Assembly: GCA_039934475.1 (NCBI GenBank)
Contig: JBDTMC010000012.1
Span: 1 to 38,193 of the forward strand
From: JBDTMC01 sp039934475
Lineage (GTDB): Bacteria > Acidobacteriota > Terriglobia > Bryobacterales > Bryobacteraceae
DNA length: 38,193 nucleotides
Direction of reading: 5' to 3'
Below, one piece after another: positions 23,262 through 32,516 of this stretch. Made by a program: the position numbers and the translations under genes. The notes beneath the pieces are model-generated. The model made no database searches and was not told the DNA's origin. It was given only the letters and a program-made list of their open reading frames with translations. The stretch's first letter is position 1; the number at the start of each line of letters is the position of its first letter.

Positions 23262-23887
23262 GCGGCCGGACGGTGGTGCATGACGAGGTGCTGCCCGCCG
23301 GTGAGCCGTGGCTCCACGAGGTAAAGCGAGGCCAGTTGTTCCGCATCGAAGACATGGGCGGCAACCAGGCAGTGGACACGCTGTTCTACAACGCGCGTGA
23401 CATCACGGAGCGGTATAGCGCCACGGGAACCATCGGGCATCAGGCGAACATCTACCTCACGACGGGGACGGTGCTGATGTCGAACCTGTCAAACCCGATG
23501 CTGACGATCGTGGACGACACGTGCGGACGGCACGACACGTTGGGCGGGGCTTGCGCGACGGAGAGTAACACGGTTCGCTATGCCCTGGAGAAGAAGTACA
23601 TGCATGCCTGCCGGCAGAGCTTTCTGCGGGCACTGGCGCATTCCGACTTGGGGATCGAGAAGAGAGACATCACCCACAACATCAATTTCTTCATGAACGT
23701 GCCGGTGACGCCGGAAGGCAAGCTGACGTTTGAGGACGGTGTTTCAGAAGCAGGCAAGTATGTGGAGATGCGCGCCGAGATGGACGTGATCGTGTTGATC
23801 AGCAACTGCCCGCAATTGAACAACCCTTGCAACGCCTACAACCCGACACCAGTGCGATTGCTGGTGTGGGATGGGCCGAAGGACTGA
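23258..23887 (+). CDS. DUF1989 protein UAAP2, predicted carboxyguanidine deiminase subunit
   Basis: The 209-residue protein is a paralogue of the preceding one, with DTCGRHD at residues 87-93 and AEMDVIVLISNCPQLNNPCN near the end, matching 'urea amidolyase-associated protein 2'. The two DUF1989 subunits act as a heteromeric, metal-dependent deiminase. Start ATG 23258 overlaps the upstream stop by 4 bp and follows GAGAGG; an open frame back to 23198 is ignored because it reads through UAAP1. The carboxylase start follows within 6 bp. Being sandwiched between UAAP1 and the carboxylase is the standard order of guanidine-utilisation operons. Confidence 0.9.
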   Translation: MSGRTVVHDEVLPAGEPWLHEVKRGQLFRIEDMGGNQAVDTLFYNARDITERYSATGTIGHQANIYLTTGTVLMSNLSNPMLTIVDDTCGRHDTLGGACATESNTVRYALEKKYMHACRQSFLRALAHSDLGIEKRDITHNINFFMNVPVTPEGKLTFEDGVSEAGKYVEMRAEMDVIVLISNCPQLNNPCNAYNPTPVRLLVWDGPKD

Positions 23888-23892
23888 TTTCA

Positions 23893-26800
23893 TTGTTTCG
23901 CAAAGTCCTTATCGCCAATCGAGGCGTTATTGCGTGCCGTATCATTCGCACGCTGCAACGGATGGGCATTGCCACGGTGGCGGTGTATTCGGAAGCCGAT
24001 GCTCATGCGCTGCATGTAGCGCAGGCAGATGAGGCTGTACTGCTGGGTCCGGCTGCGCCGGCGCAGAGCTATCTCGACACGCTGAAGATTCTGGAGGCCG
24101 CCTTCGAGACCGGGGCGGAAGCGATCCATCCTGGTTACGGCTTCCTCAGCGAAAACGCGGAGTTCGCGGCGGCTTGCGAAGATGCGGGCATCGCCTTCAT
24201 TGGACCCTCGCCGGAGCAGCTGCGGCTGTTCGGATTGAAGCACACGGCGCGGGAACTGGCCGCACGGTGCGGCGTGCCCCTGGTGCCAGGGACGGACCTG
24301 TTGAAGGACGCGGATGAGGCGGTGGCCGCGGCGGGGCGTATCGGCTATCCGGTGATGCTGAAGAGCACGGCGGGCGGCGGTGGCATCGGCATGCGGCTGT
24401 GCTGGAATCAGAGTGAGTTAGAGGAGTCGTTCGCCATCGTGCAGAGGCTGGGCGCGGCCAACTTCCATTCCTCGGGTGTGTTTCTGGAGAAGTACATCGA
24501 GCACGCCCGGCACATCGAAGTACAGCTATTTGGAGATGGCGAGGGGACCGTAATTGAGCTGGGCGAGCGGGATTGCTCTGTACAGCGGCGCAACCAGAAG
24601 GTGATTGAGGAGACGCCGGCTCCGGCGATTTCGGACGCTACGCGACGCCAGTTGCTAGACACGGCGGTGAAGCTGGGTGAAGCCGTGAGCTACCAATCGG
24701 CGGGAACGGTGGAGTACATCTACGATGCCGCGGCGGAGCAGTTCTATTTCCTGGAAGTGAACACGCGCTTGCAGGTGGAGCATGGCGTGACCGAGGAAGT
24801 CACCGGCGTCGATCTTGTGGAGTGGATGGTGCGGCTGGCGGCTCGCGAATTGGGCGATCTTAAGGCGTTGAAGCCGGTGAACAAGGGGAGTTCGATCCAG
24901 GTCCGCGTGTATGCGGAGGATCCGGCGAAGAACTATCAGCCGAGCGCCGGCGTGCTGACCTATGTAGCCTTTCCGGCGAAGGCTCGCGTGGAGACATGGG
25001 TGGAGTCAGGCAGCGTAGTGACGGCGAACTACGATCCGTTGCTGGCGAAGGTGATTGTTTCCGGCGCGGATCGAGCGCAGGCGGTGGCGCGGCTGGCCGA
25101 GGCACTGGAGGAGACCGCGCTGTATGGCCTGGAATCAAATCTCGCGCATCTGCGCCAAGTGGTGGCCGACCCTCGCTTCCAACAAGGCGGCGTTACGACG
25201 CGAGTCCTGGAGACGCTAACGTTTCGATCAAACGCCGTCGAGATCGTGGAGCCGGGCACGATGACGACGGTGCAGGACTATCCGGGGAGGCTCGGCTACT
25301 GGGCCGTGGGTGTGCCGCCATCTGGTCCCATGGATGCACTGGCGTTCCGGTTGGGCAACCGCAGTGTGGGCAATGCCGATGGCGCGCCGGGGTTGGAGTG
25401 TACCCTGAGTGGACCGTCTGTGGTCTTTCGGAGCGCGGCGGTGGTCGCGCTGACTGGCGCAGCGATGGAGGCGAGGTTGAATGGCGCGCCAGTGCCGTAT
25501 TGGTCACCAGTGAATGTGCCTGCGGGGGCGACGCTCGAGTTGGGAGCCATTCAGGGCGCGGGCGCGCGAACGTACTTGTCAATCCAGGGTGGGTTGGACG
25601 TGGCACGGTATCTGGATAGTGCGGCGACCTTTACGCTAGGGCGGTTTGGCGGGCATGCCGGGCGGGCCTTACGGGCCGGGGATGTAGTCCATATTGGGAA
25701 TGGAGTGGCGACCTCGCCGGCGGCGCCGGCAGCGGTGCCCGCATATTCAAACACTTGGAACATCGGCGTTCTCTACGGGCCGCATGGCGCGCCAGACTTC
25801 TTCACGGATGAGGACATCGAGACGTTCTTCGAGTCGGAGTGGGTGGTGCACTACAACTCCAGTAGAACCGGGGTGCGCCTGATTGGTCCGAAGCCCGTTT
25901 GGGCTCGCAAGGATGGGGGCGAGGCAGGGCTACATCCATCGAACATCCACGACAACGCTTATGCCATCGGCACGGTGGACTTCACGGGAGACATGCCTGT
26001 AATCCTGGGACCGGACGGGCCGAGCCTTGGCGGCTTCGTCTGTCCGGCGACCATTGTCACAGCTGAGTTGTGGAAGATGGGTCAGTTGAAGGCCGGCGAC
26101 ACGGTTCATTTTGTCGCTCTGACGGCGGCTGACGCAGCACGGATGGAACGGGAATTGGAAGAGTCCATCGCTTCGCTGTCCAGTCCCCTAGCGCAGCTGC
26201 CGGCGGGTTCAACACGAGAGCCGGCGATATTGGCCGCGAAACCCGCGAAGGGCGGCCAGCCGGCGATGGTATCTCGGGCGTCCGGGGACAAGTACCTGCT
26301 GATTGAGTACGGGGACGCGGAACTCAACCTTAACTTGCGGTTCCGCGCCCATGCGCTGATGCAGTGGTTGGAGGCGAACCCGTGCCCGGGGATCATTGAC
26401 CTCACCCCCGGCATCCGCTCATTGCAGATCCACTACGAGAGCCGCACGCTGCCGCGTGAAGAATTACTGCGGCTGCTGGACGACGCGGACCGTCGACTTC
26501 CGGGGCTGGACGCGCTAACAGTGCCCTCGCGCATCGTGCACCTGCCCCTTTCGTGGGACGATCCGGCGACGCGGCTGGCAATCGATAAGTACATGCGAGG
26601 GGTGCGGCCGGATGCGCCGTGGTGCCCGAGTAACATCGAGTTTATCCGACGGATTAACGGACTTAGTTCGGTTGAGGAGGTGTGCGACATCGTATTCGGC
26701 GCCAGCTACTTAGTGCTGGGGTTGGGCGATGTGTATCTGGGCGCGCCGGTTGCCACTCCGATTGATCCGCGACACCGTTTGGTGACGACGAAGTACAATC

Positions 26801-27477
26801 CGGCCCGCACATGGACGCCGGAGAATGCTGTCGGCATCGGCGGCGCCTATATGTGCGTGTACGGCATGGAGGGCCCGGGCGGCTATCAGTTGGTGGGCCG
26901 CACCGTGCAGATGTGGAACACCTACAAATCCACACCTGACTTTGCTCCGGGTTCACCGTGGTTGCTCCGTTTCTTCGATCAGATCCAGTTCTACCCGGTG
27001 AGCGCCGGGGAGTTACTGGACTTACGAGAGCGATTCACGCAAGGGAAGTTCGAGTTGCGGGTGGATGAAGACCAGTTCAGTCTTCCCGCTTACGACACGT
27101 TCCTGAACTCGATCGGCAAGCAGACGGAAGCCTTCCGGAAGACGCAGCAAGCGGCGTTCGTGGAGGAACGGGAACGGTGGGCGGCAGCGCGCCTGGACGC
27201 TCCGATCGAAGAGGCCGCTGCTGAGGAACCGGTGGGGGAACTGGCCATCCCCGAGGGTCATTCGGCGGTGCGTTCGCCGGCTACGGCGAGCGTATGGCGC
27301 TGGGAAGTTACGCCGGGACAGAGGGTGGAAGCGGGGCAACGGCTGTTGATCCTGGAGGCGATGAAGATGGAGATCGCGGTGGCGTCACCGAAGGCTGGCG
27401 TAGTGGCCAGGGTGTTGTGCGAAGCGGGGTCACAAGTTTCCGCCGGGCAGAGCCTGCTATTTCTGAAATCCTCATGA
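23893..27477 (+). CDS. Biotin-dependent guanidine/urea carboxylase
   Basis: The 1194-residue protein has the full single-chain architecture: biotin carboxylase (VLIANRG at the start, ATP-grasp KSTAGGGGIGMR near residue 155), central KipI/KipA-like carboxyltransferase domains (GTMTTVQDYPGRLGYWAVG near 455), and a C-terminal biotinyl domain with EAMKM (biotinylated Lys about 1158). It uses ATP and bicarbonate to carboxylate its substrate. Enzymes from operons with both DUF1989 genes prefer guanidine, giving carboxyguanidine. The start is taken as TTG 23893 (MFRKVLIANRG, matching the family N-terminus; AAGGA lies about 9 nt upstream). The ORF reaches back to 23827 inside UAAP2. Its last codons overlap the allophanate hydrolase start. 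Confidence 0.92.
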   Translation: MFRKVLIANRGVIACRIIRTLQRMGIATVAVYSEADAHALHVAQADEAVLLGPAAPAQSYLDTLKILEAAFETGAEAIHPGYGFLSENAEFAAACEDAGIAFIGPSPEQLRLFGLKHTARELAARCGVPLVPGTDLLKDADEAVAAAGRIGYPVMLKSTAGGGGIGMRLCWNQSELEESFAIVQRLGAANFHSSGVFLEKYIEHARHIEVQLFGDGEGTVIELGERDCSVQRRNQKVIEETPAPAISDATRRQLLDTAVKLGEAVSYQSAGTVEYIYDAAAEQFYFLEVNTRLQVEHGVTEEVTGVDLVEWMVRLAARELGDLKALKPVNKGSSIQVRVYAEDPAKNYQPSAGVLTYVAFPAKARVETWVESGSVVTANYDPLLAKVIVSGADRAQAVARLAEALEETALYGLESNLAHLRQVVADPRFQQGGVTTRVLETLTFRSNAVEIVEPGTMTTVQDYPGRLGYWAVGVPPSGPMDALAFRLGNRSVGNADGAPGLECTLSGPSVVFRSAAVVALTGAAMEARLNGAPVPYWSPVNVPAGATLELGAIQGAGARTYLSIQGGLDVARYLDSAATFTLGRFGGHAGRALRAGDVVHIGNGVATSPAAPAAVPAYSNTWNIGVLYGPHGAPDFFTDEDIETFFESEWVVHYNSSRTGVRLIGPKPVWARKDGGEAGLHPSNIHDNAYAIGTVDFTGDMPVILGPDGPSLGGFVCPATIVTAELWKMGQLKAGDTVHFVALTAADAARMERELEESIASLSSPLAQLPAGSTREPAILAAKPAKGGQPAMVSRASGDKYLLIEYGDAELNLNLRFRAHALMQWLEANPCPGIIDLTPGIRSLQIHYESRTLPREELLRLLDDADRRLPGLDALTVPSRIVHLPLSWDDPATRLAIDKYMRGVRPDAPWCPSNIEFIRRINGLSSVEEVCDIVFGASYLVLGLGDVYLGAPVATPIDPRHRLVTTKYNPARTWTPENAVGIGGAYMCVYGMEGPGGYQLVGRTVQMWNTYKSTPDFAPGSPWLLRFFDQIQFYPVSAGELLDLRERFTQGKFELRVDEDQFSLPAYDTFLNSIGKQTEAFRKTQQAAFVEERERWAAARLDAPIEEAAAEEPVGELAIPEGHSAVRSPATASVWRWEVTPGQRVEAGQRLLILEAMKMEIAVASPKAGVVARVLCEAGSQVSAGQSLLFLKSS

Positions 27478-29234
27478 GCTTCTCCCTCGATCTGCCCTTC
27501 CTGCGTGGCGCCTATGTGGCGGGCACTTTGAGCCCGCGGATGGTGGTGGACGAGGTCTACCGGCGGATCGACCAGAGAGGCAAGCGACCGGTCTGGATCG
27601 AGTTGGTTGACCGGGCGGCGGCGTTGCAACGGGCGGCGGAATTGGAGGCGCGGGGCCCACAAGCCTCCCTGCCGCTGTACGGGATTCCGTTCGCCGTGAA
27701 GGACAACATCGATGTGGCGGGGATGCCCACTACGGCGGGTTGTCCGGCATTCGCCTCGGTTCCGGAGGAGACCGCGTTTGTAGTGCGCCGCTTGGTGGAA
27801 GCCGGTGCAATCCTGATCGGGAAGACGAACCTGGATCAGTTCGCCACAGGTCTGGTGGGCGTGCGTACGCCTTATGGCGTTTGCACGTCGGTTTTCGACG
27901 ACCGCTATCCCGCGGGCGGGTCGAGCTCGGGGTCGGCTGTTGCGGTGGCCGGCGGTTTGGTGAGCTTCGCGCTCGGCACAGATACCGCGGGCTCGGGCCG
28001 GGTTCCGGCGGCGTTCAACCACATCATTGGGATGAAGCCGAGCCGAGGATTGTTGAGTACATCGGGCGTGCTTCCCGCATGCCGCAGCCTGGACTGCGTT
28101 TCCATCTTCGCCTTGACGGCGCCTGACGCGAGAACGGTGTTTGACGTCGCGATTGGCTTCGATTTTGCAGATCCATATTCGCGCGAGGCTGACGCGTTGC
28201 GGCCGGTGGCGTGGCCGGATCAGGGCTTCCGAGTTGGCGTACCCGCGAAGGAACAACTGGAGTTCTTTGGCAACAAGGAGTCCGAGGCTGCGTATGAGAG
28301 CGCGGTAGCAAAATTGGAAAAGCTGGGCGGCGTTCGCGTCGAAATTGGCTTTGAACCGTTCCGTCAGGCTGCCGACTTGCTGTACTCGGGTCCATGGGTG
28401 GCGGAGCGGTTGGCGGCGATCGAGCCTTTTCTAGAGGCACATGCCGCCGCTATGAATCCTGTGGTGGCCGGTATCATTTCCGGTGGGCGGCGGTATTCCG
28501 CGGCGGACGCGTTTCGCGCGGCGTACAGGCTGCGAGAGTTGCAGCGCGCGACTGAAGCCGAGTGGCGGAAGATGGACGTGCTGTGCCTGCCGACGACGGG
28601 CACGATTTTCACGCTGGCCGAGATTGAGGCGGAGCCGGTGCTGCGGAATACCGACCTGGGTTACTACACGAACTTCGTTAATCTGTTGGACCTGAGCGCC
28701 GTGGCGGTGCCGGCGGGGCTGCGGCTGGCGGGCGGCCTGCCGTTCAGCGTGTCGTTGATCGCGCCGGCATTTGGCGACCATGCTCTGCTGGGGCTGGCCG
28801 AACGGTTGCACCAGGGCGCGGCGGCTCGGGACGAATGCCCAGCGGGGTTTGTGCGGGTGGGAGTCCTGGGGGCCCATCTGACAGGACAGCCATTGAACTG
28901 GCAACTGACAAGCCGGGGAGGGTGGCTGAGCGAGACCACCCGCACCGCCCCTGACTACCGGTTTTATGCGCTGCCGGGCACGACTCCTCCGAAGCCTGGG
29001 CTGGTGCGGGAACCCGGTTTCGATGGACCGGGGATCGAACTGGAGATCTGGATGCTGCCGGCATCGCAATACGGCAGCTTTGTGGCGGCGATTCCGACGC
29101 CCTTGGGCATCGGGACGGTGAAGCTGGCGGCTGGCGGCACGGTGCAGTGCTTCCTTTGCGAGGGCCATGCCGTTGTGGGAGCCCGTGAGATTACACACTT
29201 CGGGGGCTGGCGTCGCTTTCTTGCTTCGCTGTGA
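27474..29234 (+). CDS. atzF: Allophanate hydrolase
   Basis: The 586-residue protein has an N-terminal amidase-signature domain with the Ser-cisSer-Lys triad: Lys76 in FAVKDN, Ser150 in AGGSSSG, and nucleophile Ser174 in DTAGSGRVPA. The 74- and 24-residue spacings equal those of characterised AtzF enzymes. The allophanate-specific GSGRVPAAFNH stretch and a C-terminal domain (about residues 460-586) complete the family architecture. It hydrolyses allophanate to CO2 and ammonia (via N-carboxycarbamate), the final step of the pathway. ATG 27474 overlaps the carboxylase stop (ATGA). It is the last gene of the catabolic operon; the symbol follows the family and is not implied by cyanurate degradation here. 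Confidence 0.92.
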   Translation: MSFSLDLPFLRGAYVAGTLSPRMVVDEVYRRIDQRGKRPVWIELVDRAAALQRAAELEARGPQASLPLYGIPFAVKDNIDVAGMPTTAGCPAFASVPEETAFVVRRLVEAGAILIGKTNLDQFATGLVGVRTPYGVCTSVFDDRYPAGGSSSGSAVAVAGGLVSFALGTDTAGSGRVPAAFNHIIGMKPSRGLLSTSGVLPACRSLDCVSIFALTAPDARTVFDVAIGFDFADPYSREADALRPVAWPDQGFRVGVPAKEQLEFFGNKESEAAYESAVAKLEKLGGVRVEIGFEPFRQAADLLYSGPWVAERLAAIEPFLEAHAAAMNPVVAGIISGGRRYSAADAFRAAYRLRELQRATEAEWRKMDVLCLPTTGTIFTLAEIEAEPVLRNTDLGYYTNFVNLLDLSAVAVPAGLRLAGGLPFSVSLIAPAFGDHALLGLAERLHQGAAARDECPAGFVRVGVLGAHLTGQPLNWQLTSRGGWLSETTRTAPDYRFYALPGTTPPKPGLVREPGFDGPGIELEIWMLPASQYGSFVAAIPTPLGIGTVKLAAGGTVQCFLCEGHAVVGAREITHFGGWRRFLASL

Positions 29235-29242
29235 GGCGCCGA

Positions 29243-29783
29243 TTACGCCACCTCCATGAGTTTCTGGGCGGCGTAAAGGTTGCCGGGGTGCTTCGGGCTG
29301 AAATTGGCTTTGAAGTGTCAGGATCGGGTTCCGCCGGAGGATTGGCTTCGTTTTGCAGTTCGGGTTGGGCGGAGCGACTCGCGTTCGAAGTCAGGGAAAA
29401 CGGGGCCGGTGAAGAGGCCGTCTTTGGCGTCTTTGCGGGAGTAGTCGCGGCGGTGCAGGCCGGCGTAGCGTTCGAAGCGCTGCAGTTTGGCTTCGTTTTG
29501 TTCGTAAATAGGTTTCGATGGTGAGACCGGATTCCTCGATCATTTGGTATTGAATGCGGTTACAGTGCTGGTTGCGCCACGCGCATTCGGCGAGCAGCGC
29601 GATGATGCTGCGTTCGATGGCGCAGCCGGGCATCTGCTCCTCTTTGTAGCGGGCAAGCAGGGCTTCGTATTCGTCGCGGTCTTCGCCATTGAGGACGACG
29701 ATGGCTTTACCTTCATCGGTTCTGGGGCCAGTAGACTGCCCCGCGTTGACGCGGTTGGCGGCGAGTTGGACAGTGGTACGCAT
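29243..29783 (-). pseudogene. Frameshifted relic of an acidobacterial multicopy family ('STGPRT..EGKA' proteins)
   Basis: ATG 29781-29783, with GGAGG upstream, opens a frame reading ANRVNAGQSTGPRTDEGKA and then GEDRDEYEALLARYKEEQ, typical of a family found in many copies per acidobacterial genome. The Ala-rich 'NALKHGLTA'-type segment that normally separates those blocks is missing (about 16 codons). After IEESGLTIETY the frame shifts; the continuation YEQNEAKLQRFERYAGLHRR is in another frame. A further shift gives LQNEANPPAEPDPD, and another gives GNLYAAQKLMEVA ending at TAA 29243-29245. At least three shifts plus a deletion mark it as dead. The function of the intact family is unknown. Confidence 0.75.
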
Positions 29784-30077
29784 GGACGCCTTACCTCCGT
29801 GCGGAGGATAGCAGTGGGGGGACGAAAATCGGCCCGGAGGCGTTTTGGAAATTGGATGTAAGTGATTTAGATTGTGTGGGCAGGGAATATTTCGTTTGGT
29901 TGTGATGGGGCGAGATGGGTTTCGGACACGGTTGGTTTGGGTGCGCTGGTTGACGAGAAACGTCAAGGCCCGGATCTGCTACCGTCAAGTTTAAGCCAGA
30001 ATTTTGGAGTTCCGATCTTGGAATCGAGCAGCACACTACACCCGCGGGTTTCTACGAAATCGACCGTTAAGAAAACT
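29784..30077. other. Intergenic region between pseudogene and methylase, with inverted repeat
   Basis: About 290 bp without a convincing gene; the methylase frame is open back to 29874, but those residues are not methylase-like. CCTCCG (29794-29799) and CGGAGG (29802-29807) form a short palindrome carrying the pseudogene's ribosome site. TTGACG (29950-29955) and CGTCAA (29961-29966) form a perfect 6-bp inverted repeat with a 5-bp centre about 110 bp before the methylase ATG, and a third CGTCAA occurs at 29983-29988. It may be an operator for the restriction-modification genes. The TTGACG could serve as a -35, but the -10 at 17 bp is poor. Confidence 0.4.
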
Positions 30078-31769
30078 ATGGGTTCCCAAGCGATGATGTT
30101 TGCTCCTCGATACTCGACTCCCTCAAAGGCTTCGGAGCGGAAAGGCGTTGTCTACACCAAACCTTGGGTTGTCGACCTGCTCCTGGATCTAGCCGGCTAC
30201 GTCGCCGATGCTGACCTTGTCAAGGCGATCACGGTCGAACCGGCCGCAGGAGATGGAGCCTTTCTGGTTCGCATGGCGGGCCGGCTAATATCATCCTGCA
30301 GGAGGCGCGGCTACGATTTGGAGGAATGTCGGAATTCCATCGTTGCTTTCGAACTCGACGATGCGACTGCGTCGAACGCGAAAGCCTCTCTTGTGGCGGC
30401 GCTGACCGAGATGGATGTCGATTCAAGCACGGCCTCCAATCTTGCATCAGCATGGATACGGACCGGCGACTACCTTTTCGAGGCCTTTCAGCTTGAGCAA
30501 GCAGATTTCGTGATTGGGAATCCGCCGTACGTACGGCTCGAAGACATACCTGAAGAAGTCGCTGGCATGTATCGTCAATCCTACTCTACGATGACCGGTC
30601 GTGCAGACCTCTATGTTGCATTCTACGAAGCCAGCCTTAGCCAATTAAAGCCCAACGGCGTTTGCGCGTTCATCTGTGCTGACAGATGGATGTTGAACCA
30701 ATACGGTGCACAACTTCGAGGCCTTGTAACTTCGGGGTTTGCTGTCGAGGCTATCATCGAGATGCACAAGGCGGATGCCTTTCATGATGAAGTGAGTGCA
30801 TACCCTGCAATCACTGTGATTCGAAGAGGGGCTCAGGGCCCGGCAGTTGTTGCGACGGCGCTTTCAGGAGTGGAAGAAGCTGGCGGTAACAGGATCGCCG
30901 AGGCACTGGAAGCGGCACGTTCCGGCAAACCGCGAGAGACAATACCTGGCCTGAGCGCGGCGATTGTTCCAACCTGGTTTAAGGGTATCGATCCGTGGCC
31001 CTGTAGTTCGCCGCGTCGTCTCGCCCTTCTACGAAGATTGGAAGAGCAGTATGAGCCTCTCGAATCCCAGGCTAACAGCGTTAAAGTCGGGATCGGCGTT
31101 GCGACCGGTTTGGATGAAGTTTTTATTACGAGAGATAACACGCTGGTAGAGAGATCTAGGCTTATCCCGCTGGCGTTGGCCAAAGACACTTTGACAGGGC
31201 ACCTCAATTGGTCTGGCCACTATTTAGTCGACCCGTGGACTCAGGATGGCTTGGTTGATTTGGAAGAGTTCCCCAAACTAGCCCGCTATCTCGGGCAGCA
31301 CGAAGCGCTGGTCAAGCGCCGAAACACCGCGCAAAAGAATCCCAACGGTTGGTACCGCACTATTGATCGCGTAACGCATTCCTTAATTCAACAGCCTAAG
31401 CTCTACATTCCCGATATCAAGGATGAGTTCAATCCAGTCCTAGACCGCGGCGAGACCTATCCGCACCATAACCTGTATTTCGTGCAGTCAGATGTATGGG
31501 ATCTCGAGGTACTTGGTGGCATTCTCCTTTCGGCGGTCGGGCAGTTTTTTGTGGAATGCTACGGAGTGAGAATGCGCGGAGGATATCTTCGGTTTCAGGC
31601 CCAATACCTGCGGCGAATTCGCATACCAAATCCTGAGGCTGTTTCCGTTCGTGTGCGGAAGGAACTCATATCAGCATTTCGTAAGCGGGACCGAGATCAC
31701 GCAACCGAAGTAGCGCTGGAACTTTATCAAATCGACCCGAGTGAGATGGAGACGACTCTTGGACTTTGA
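30078..31769 (+). CDS. Type II N6-adenine DNA methyltransferase (XhoI/PaeR7I-type partner)
   Basis: From ATG 30078 the protein has 563 residues. AdoMet-binding motif I appears as EPAAGDGAF (54-62) and the catalytic motif IV as NPPY (148-151, in VIGNPPYVRL), the order of the gamma-class N6-adenine methyltransferases. The C-terminal ~250 residues contain a target-recognition-type region (GYLRFQAQYLRRIRIP). It should methylate the adenine in the recognition site of the nuclease encoded immediately downstream. The frame is open for 68 codons further upstream, but those residues are not methylase-like; the motif start ERKGVVYTKPW supports 30078. Base composition looks more AT-rich than the flanks, suggesting horizontal acquisition. 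Its 3' end overlaps the nuclease gene. Confidence 0.85.
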   Translation: MGSQAMMFAPRYSTPSKASERKGVVYTKPWVVDLLLDLAGYVADADLVKAITVEPAAGDGAFLVRMAGRLISSCRRRGYDLEECRNSIVAFELDDATASNAKASLVAALTEMDVDSSTASNLASAWIRTGDYLFEAFQLEQADFVIGNPPYVRLEDIPEEVAGMYRQSYSTMTGRADLYVAFYEASLSQLKPNGVCAFICADRWMLNQYGAQLRGLVTSGFAVEAIIEMHKADAFHDEVSAYPAITVIRRGAQGPAVVATALSGVEEAGGNRIAEALEAARSGKPRETIPGLSAAIVPTWFKGIDPWPCSSPRRLALLRRLEEQYEPLESQANSVKVGIGVATGLDEVFITRDNTLVERSRLIPLALAKDTLTGHLNWSGHYLVDPWTQDGLVDLEEFPKLARYLGQHEALVKRRNTAQKNPNGWYRTIDRVTHSLIQQPKLYIPDIKDEFNPVLDRGETYPHHNLYFVQSDVWDLEVLGGILLSAVGQFFVECYGVRMRGGYLRFQAQYLRRIRIPNPEAVSVRVRKELISAFRKRDRDHATEVALELYQIDPSEMETTLGL

Positions 31770-32511
31770 GAAGCGCCTACAAGACGCTGTTCAGCGGTAT
31801 TGGGATGGCCGCAATCGAAATCTCGCGAAACAAAAGGAAAGCGGAATCATCGACGCAGGAACGAGAGGTGCGGTCACCGCTGGTACGCAGATGGGAGCCC
31901 TTGAAGTTCTTATTGTCGATGTGCTGTGCGAAGCAGGCCTGCAAAAGCTCGACGTTAAGACCCGCACGGGCTTAGAGCTACCGGGGTACTTTCGCCCAGA
32001 GAAGAAATGGGATCTAATCGTCGTTTCTGAAGGACAGTTAGTACTCGCGATGGAGTTTAAGTCGATGGTCGGTTCGTTTGGAAAGAATCTCAATAACCGT
32101 TCGGAGGAAGCACTTGGCAGCGCTACCTGTCTTTGGACGGCGTACAGAGAAGGACGATTTGGCGCAGCCCCGACACCATTCCTGGGTTATTTCTTCCTCC
32201 TAGAGGATCACGCCGAAGTCCATGAGCCCAAAGGATATTCGGAGCCATACTTCGCCGTTGATCCTGTTTTCAAAACTGGAGAGGGGAAAGGCCGTAGAAG
32301 CGCATCAGGCGTGTCGTACAGTAAACGATTCGAGATCCTTTGCCGCCGGTTGGTTCTAGAACGCCTTTACAGCGCAACTTGCCTGGTGCTAGCCACGAAC
32401 GAAAGCCCCACCCGAATTACGCAGCCGGCGGACGACTTAAGCTTTGGTCGTTTCGTGGCAGGCTTACGGGGCCATGTAATGACATTCTTGGAAACCCGGA
32501 AATCCGGGTGA
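31759..32511 (+). CDS. XhoI/PaeR7I-family type II restriction endonuclease
   Basis: The 250-residue protein (XhoI and PaeR7I are about 246) carries the family signature: LPGYFRPEKKWDLIVV, then LAMEFKS, then NNRSEEALG and LWTAYREG. Asp85 and Glu99-x-Lys101 form a PD-(D/E)xK catalytic centre. The family cuts CTCGAG; specificity is inferred from family, not shown. TTG 31759-31761 with GGAGA 6 nt upstream gives a family-like N-terminus (DFEKRLQDAVQRYW) and an 11-bp overlap with the methylase. The longer GTG start at 31741 would add six residues. The methylase-first order and overlap delay nuclease synthesis relative to protection. Confidence 0.88.
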   Translation: MDFEKRLQDAVQRYWDGRNRNLAKQKESGIIDAGTRGAVTAGTQMGALEVLIVDVLCEAGLQKLDVKTRTGLELPGYFRPEKKWDLIVVSEGQLVLAMEFKSMVGSFGKNLNNRSEEALGSATCLWTAYREGRFGAAPTPFLGYFFLLEDHAEVHEPKGYSEPYFAVDPVFKTGEGKGRRSASGVSYSKRFEILCRRLVLERLYSATCLVLATNESPTRITQPADDLSFGRFVAGLRGHVMTFLETRKSG

Positions 32512-32516
32512 GACAG

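Noticed and set aside
25296..25763. Antisense ORFs inside the carboxylase gene
   Set aside because: GC-rich shadows of a strongly conserved coding frame; no domain or ribosome site.
29231..29524. Plus-strand ORF of 97 codons over the pseudogene
   Set aside because: It is antisense to the decayed minus-strand family member; residues are low-complexity Phe/Val/Gly without family character.
29874..30077. 68-codon extension of the methylase frame
   Set aside because: The extension has no ribosome site and no methylase-like residues; alignment-type reasoning places the start at 30078.
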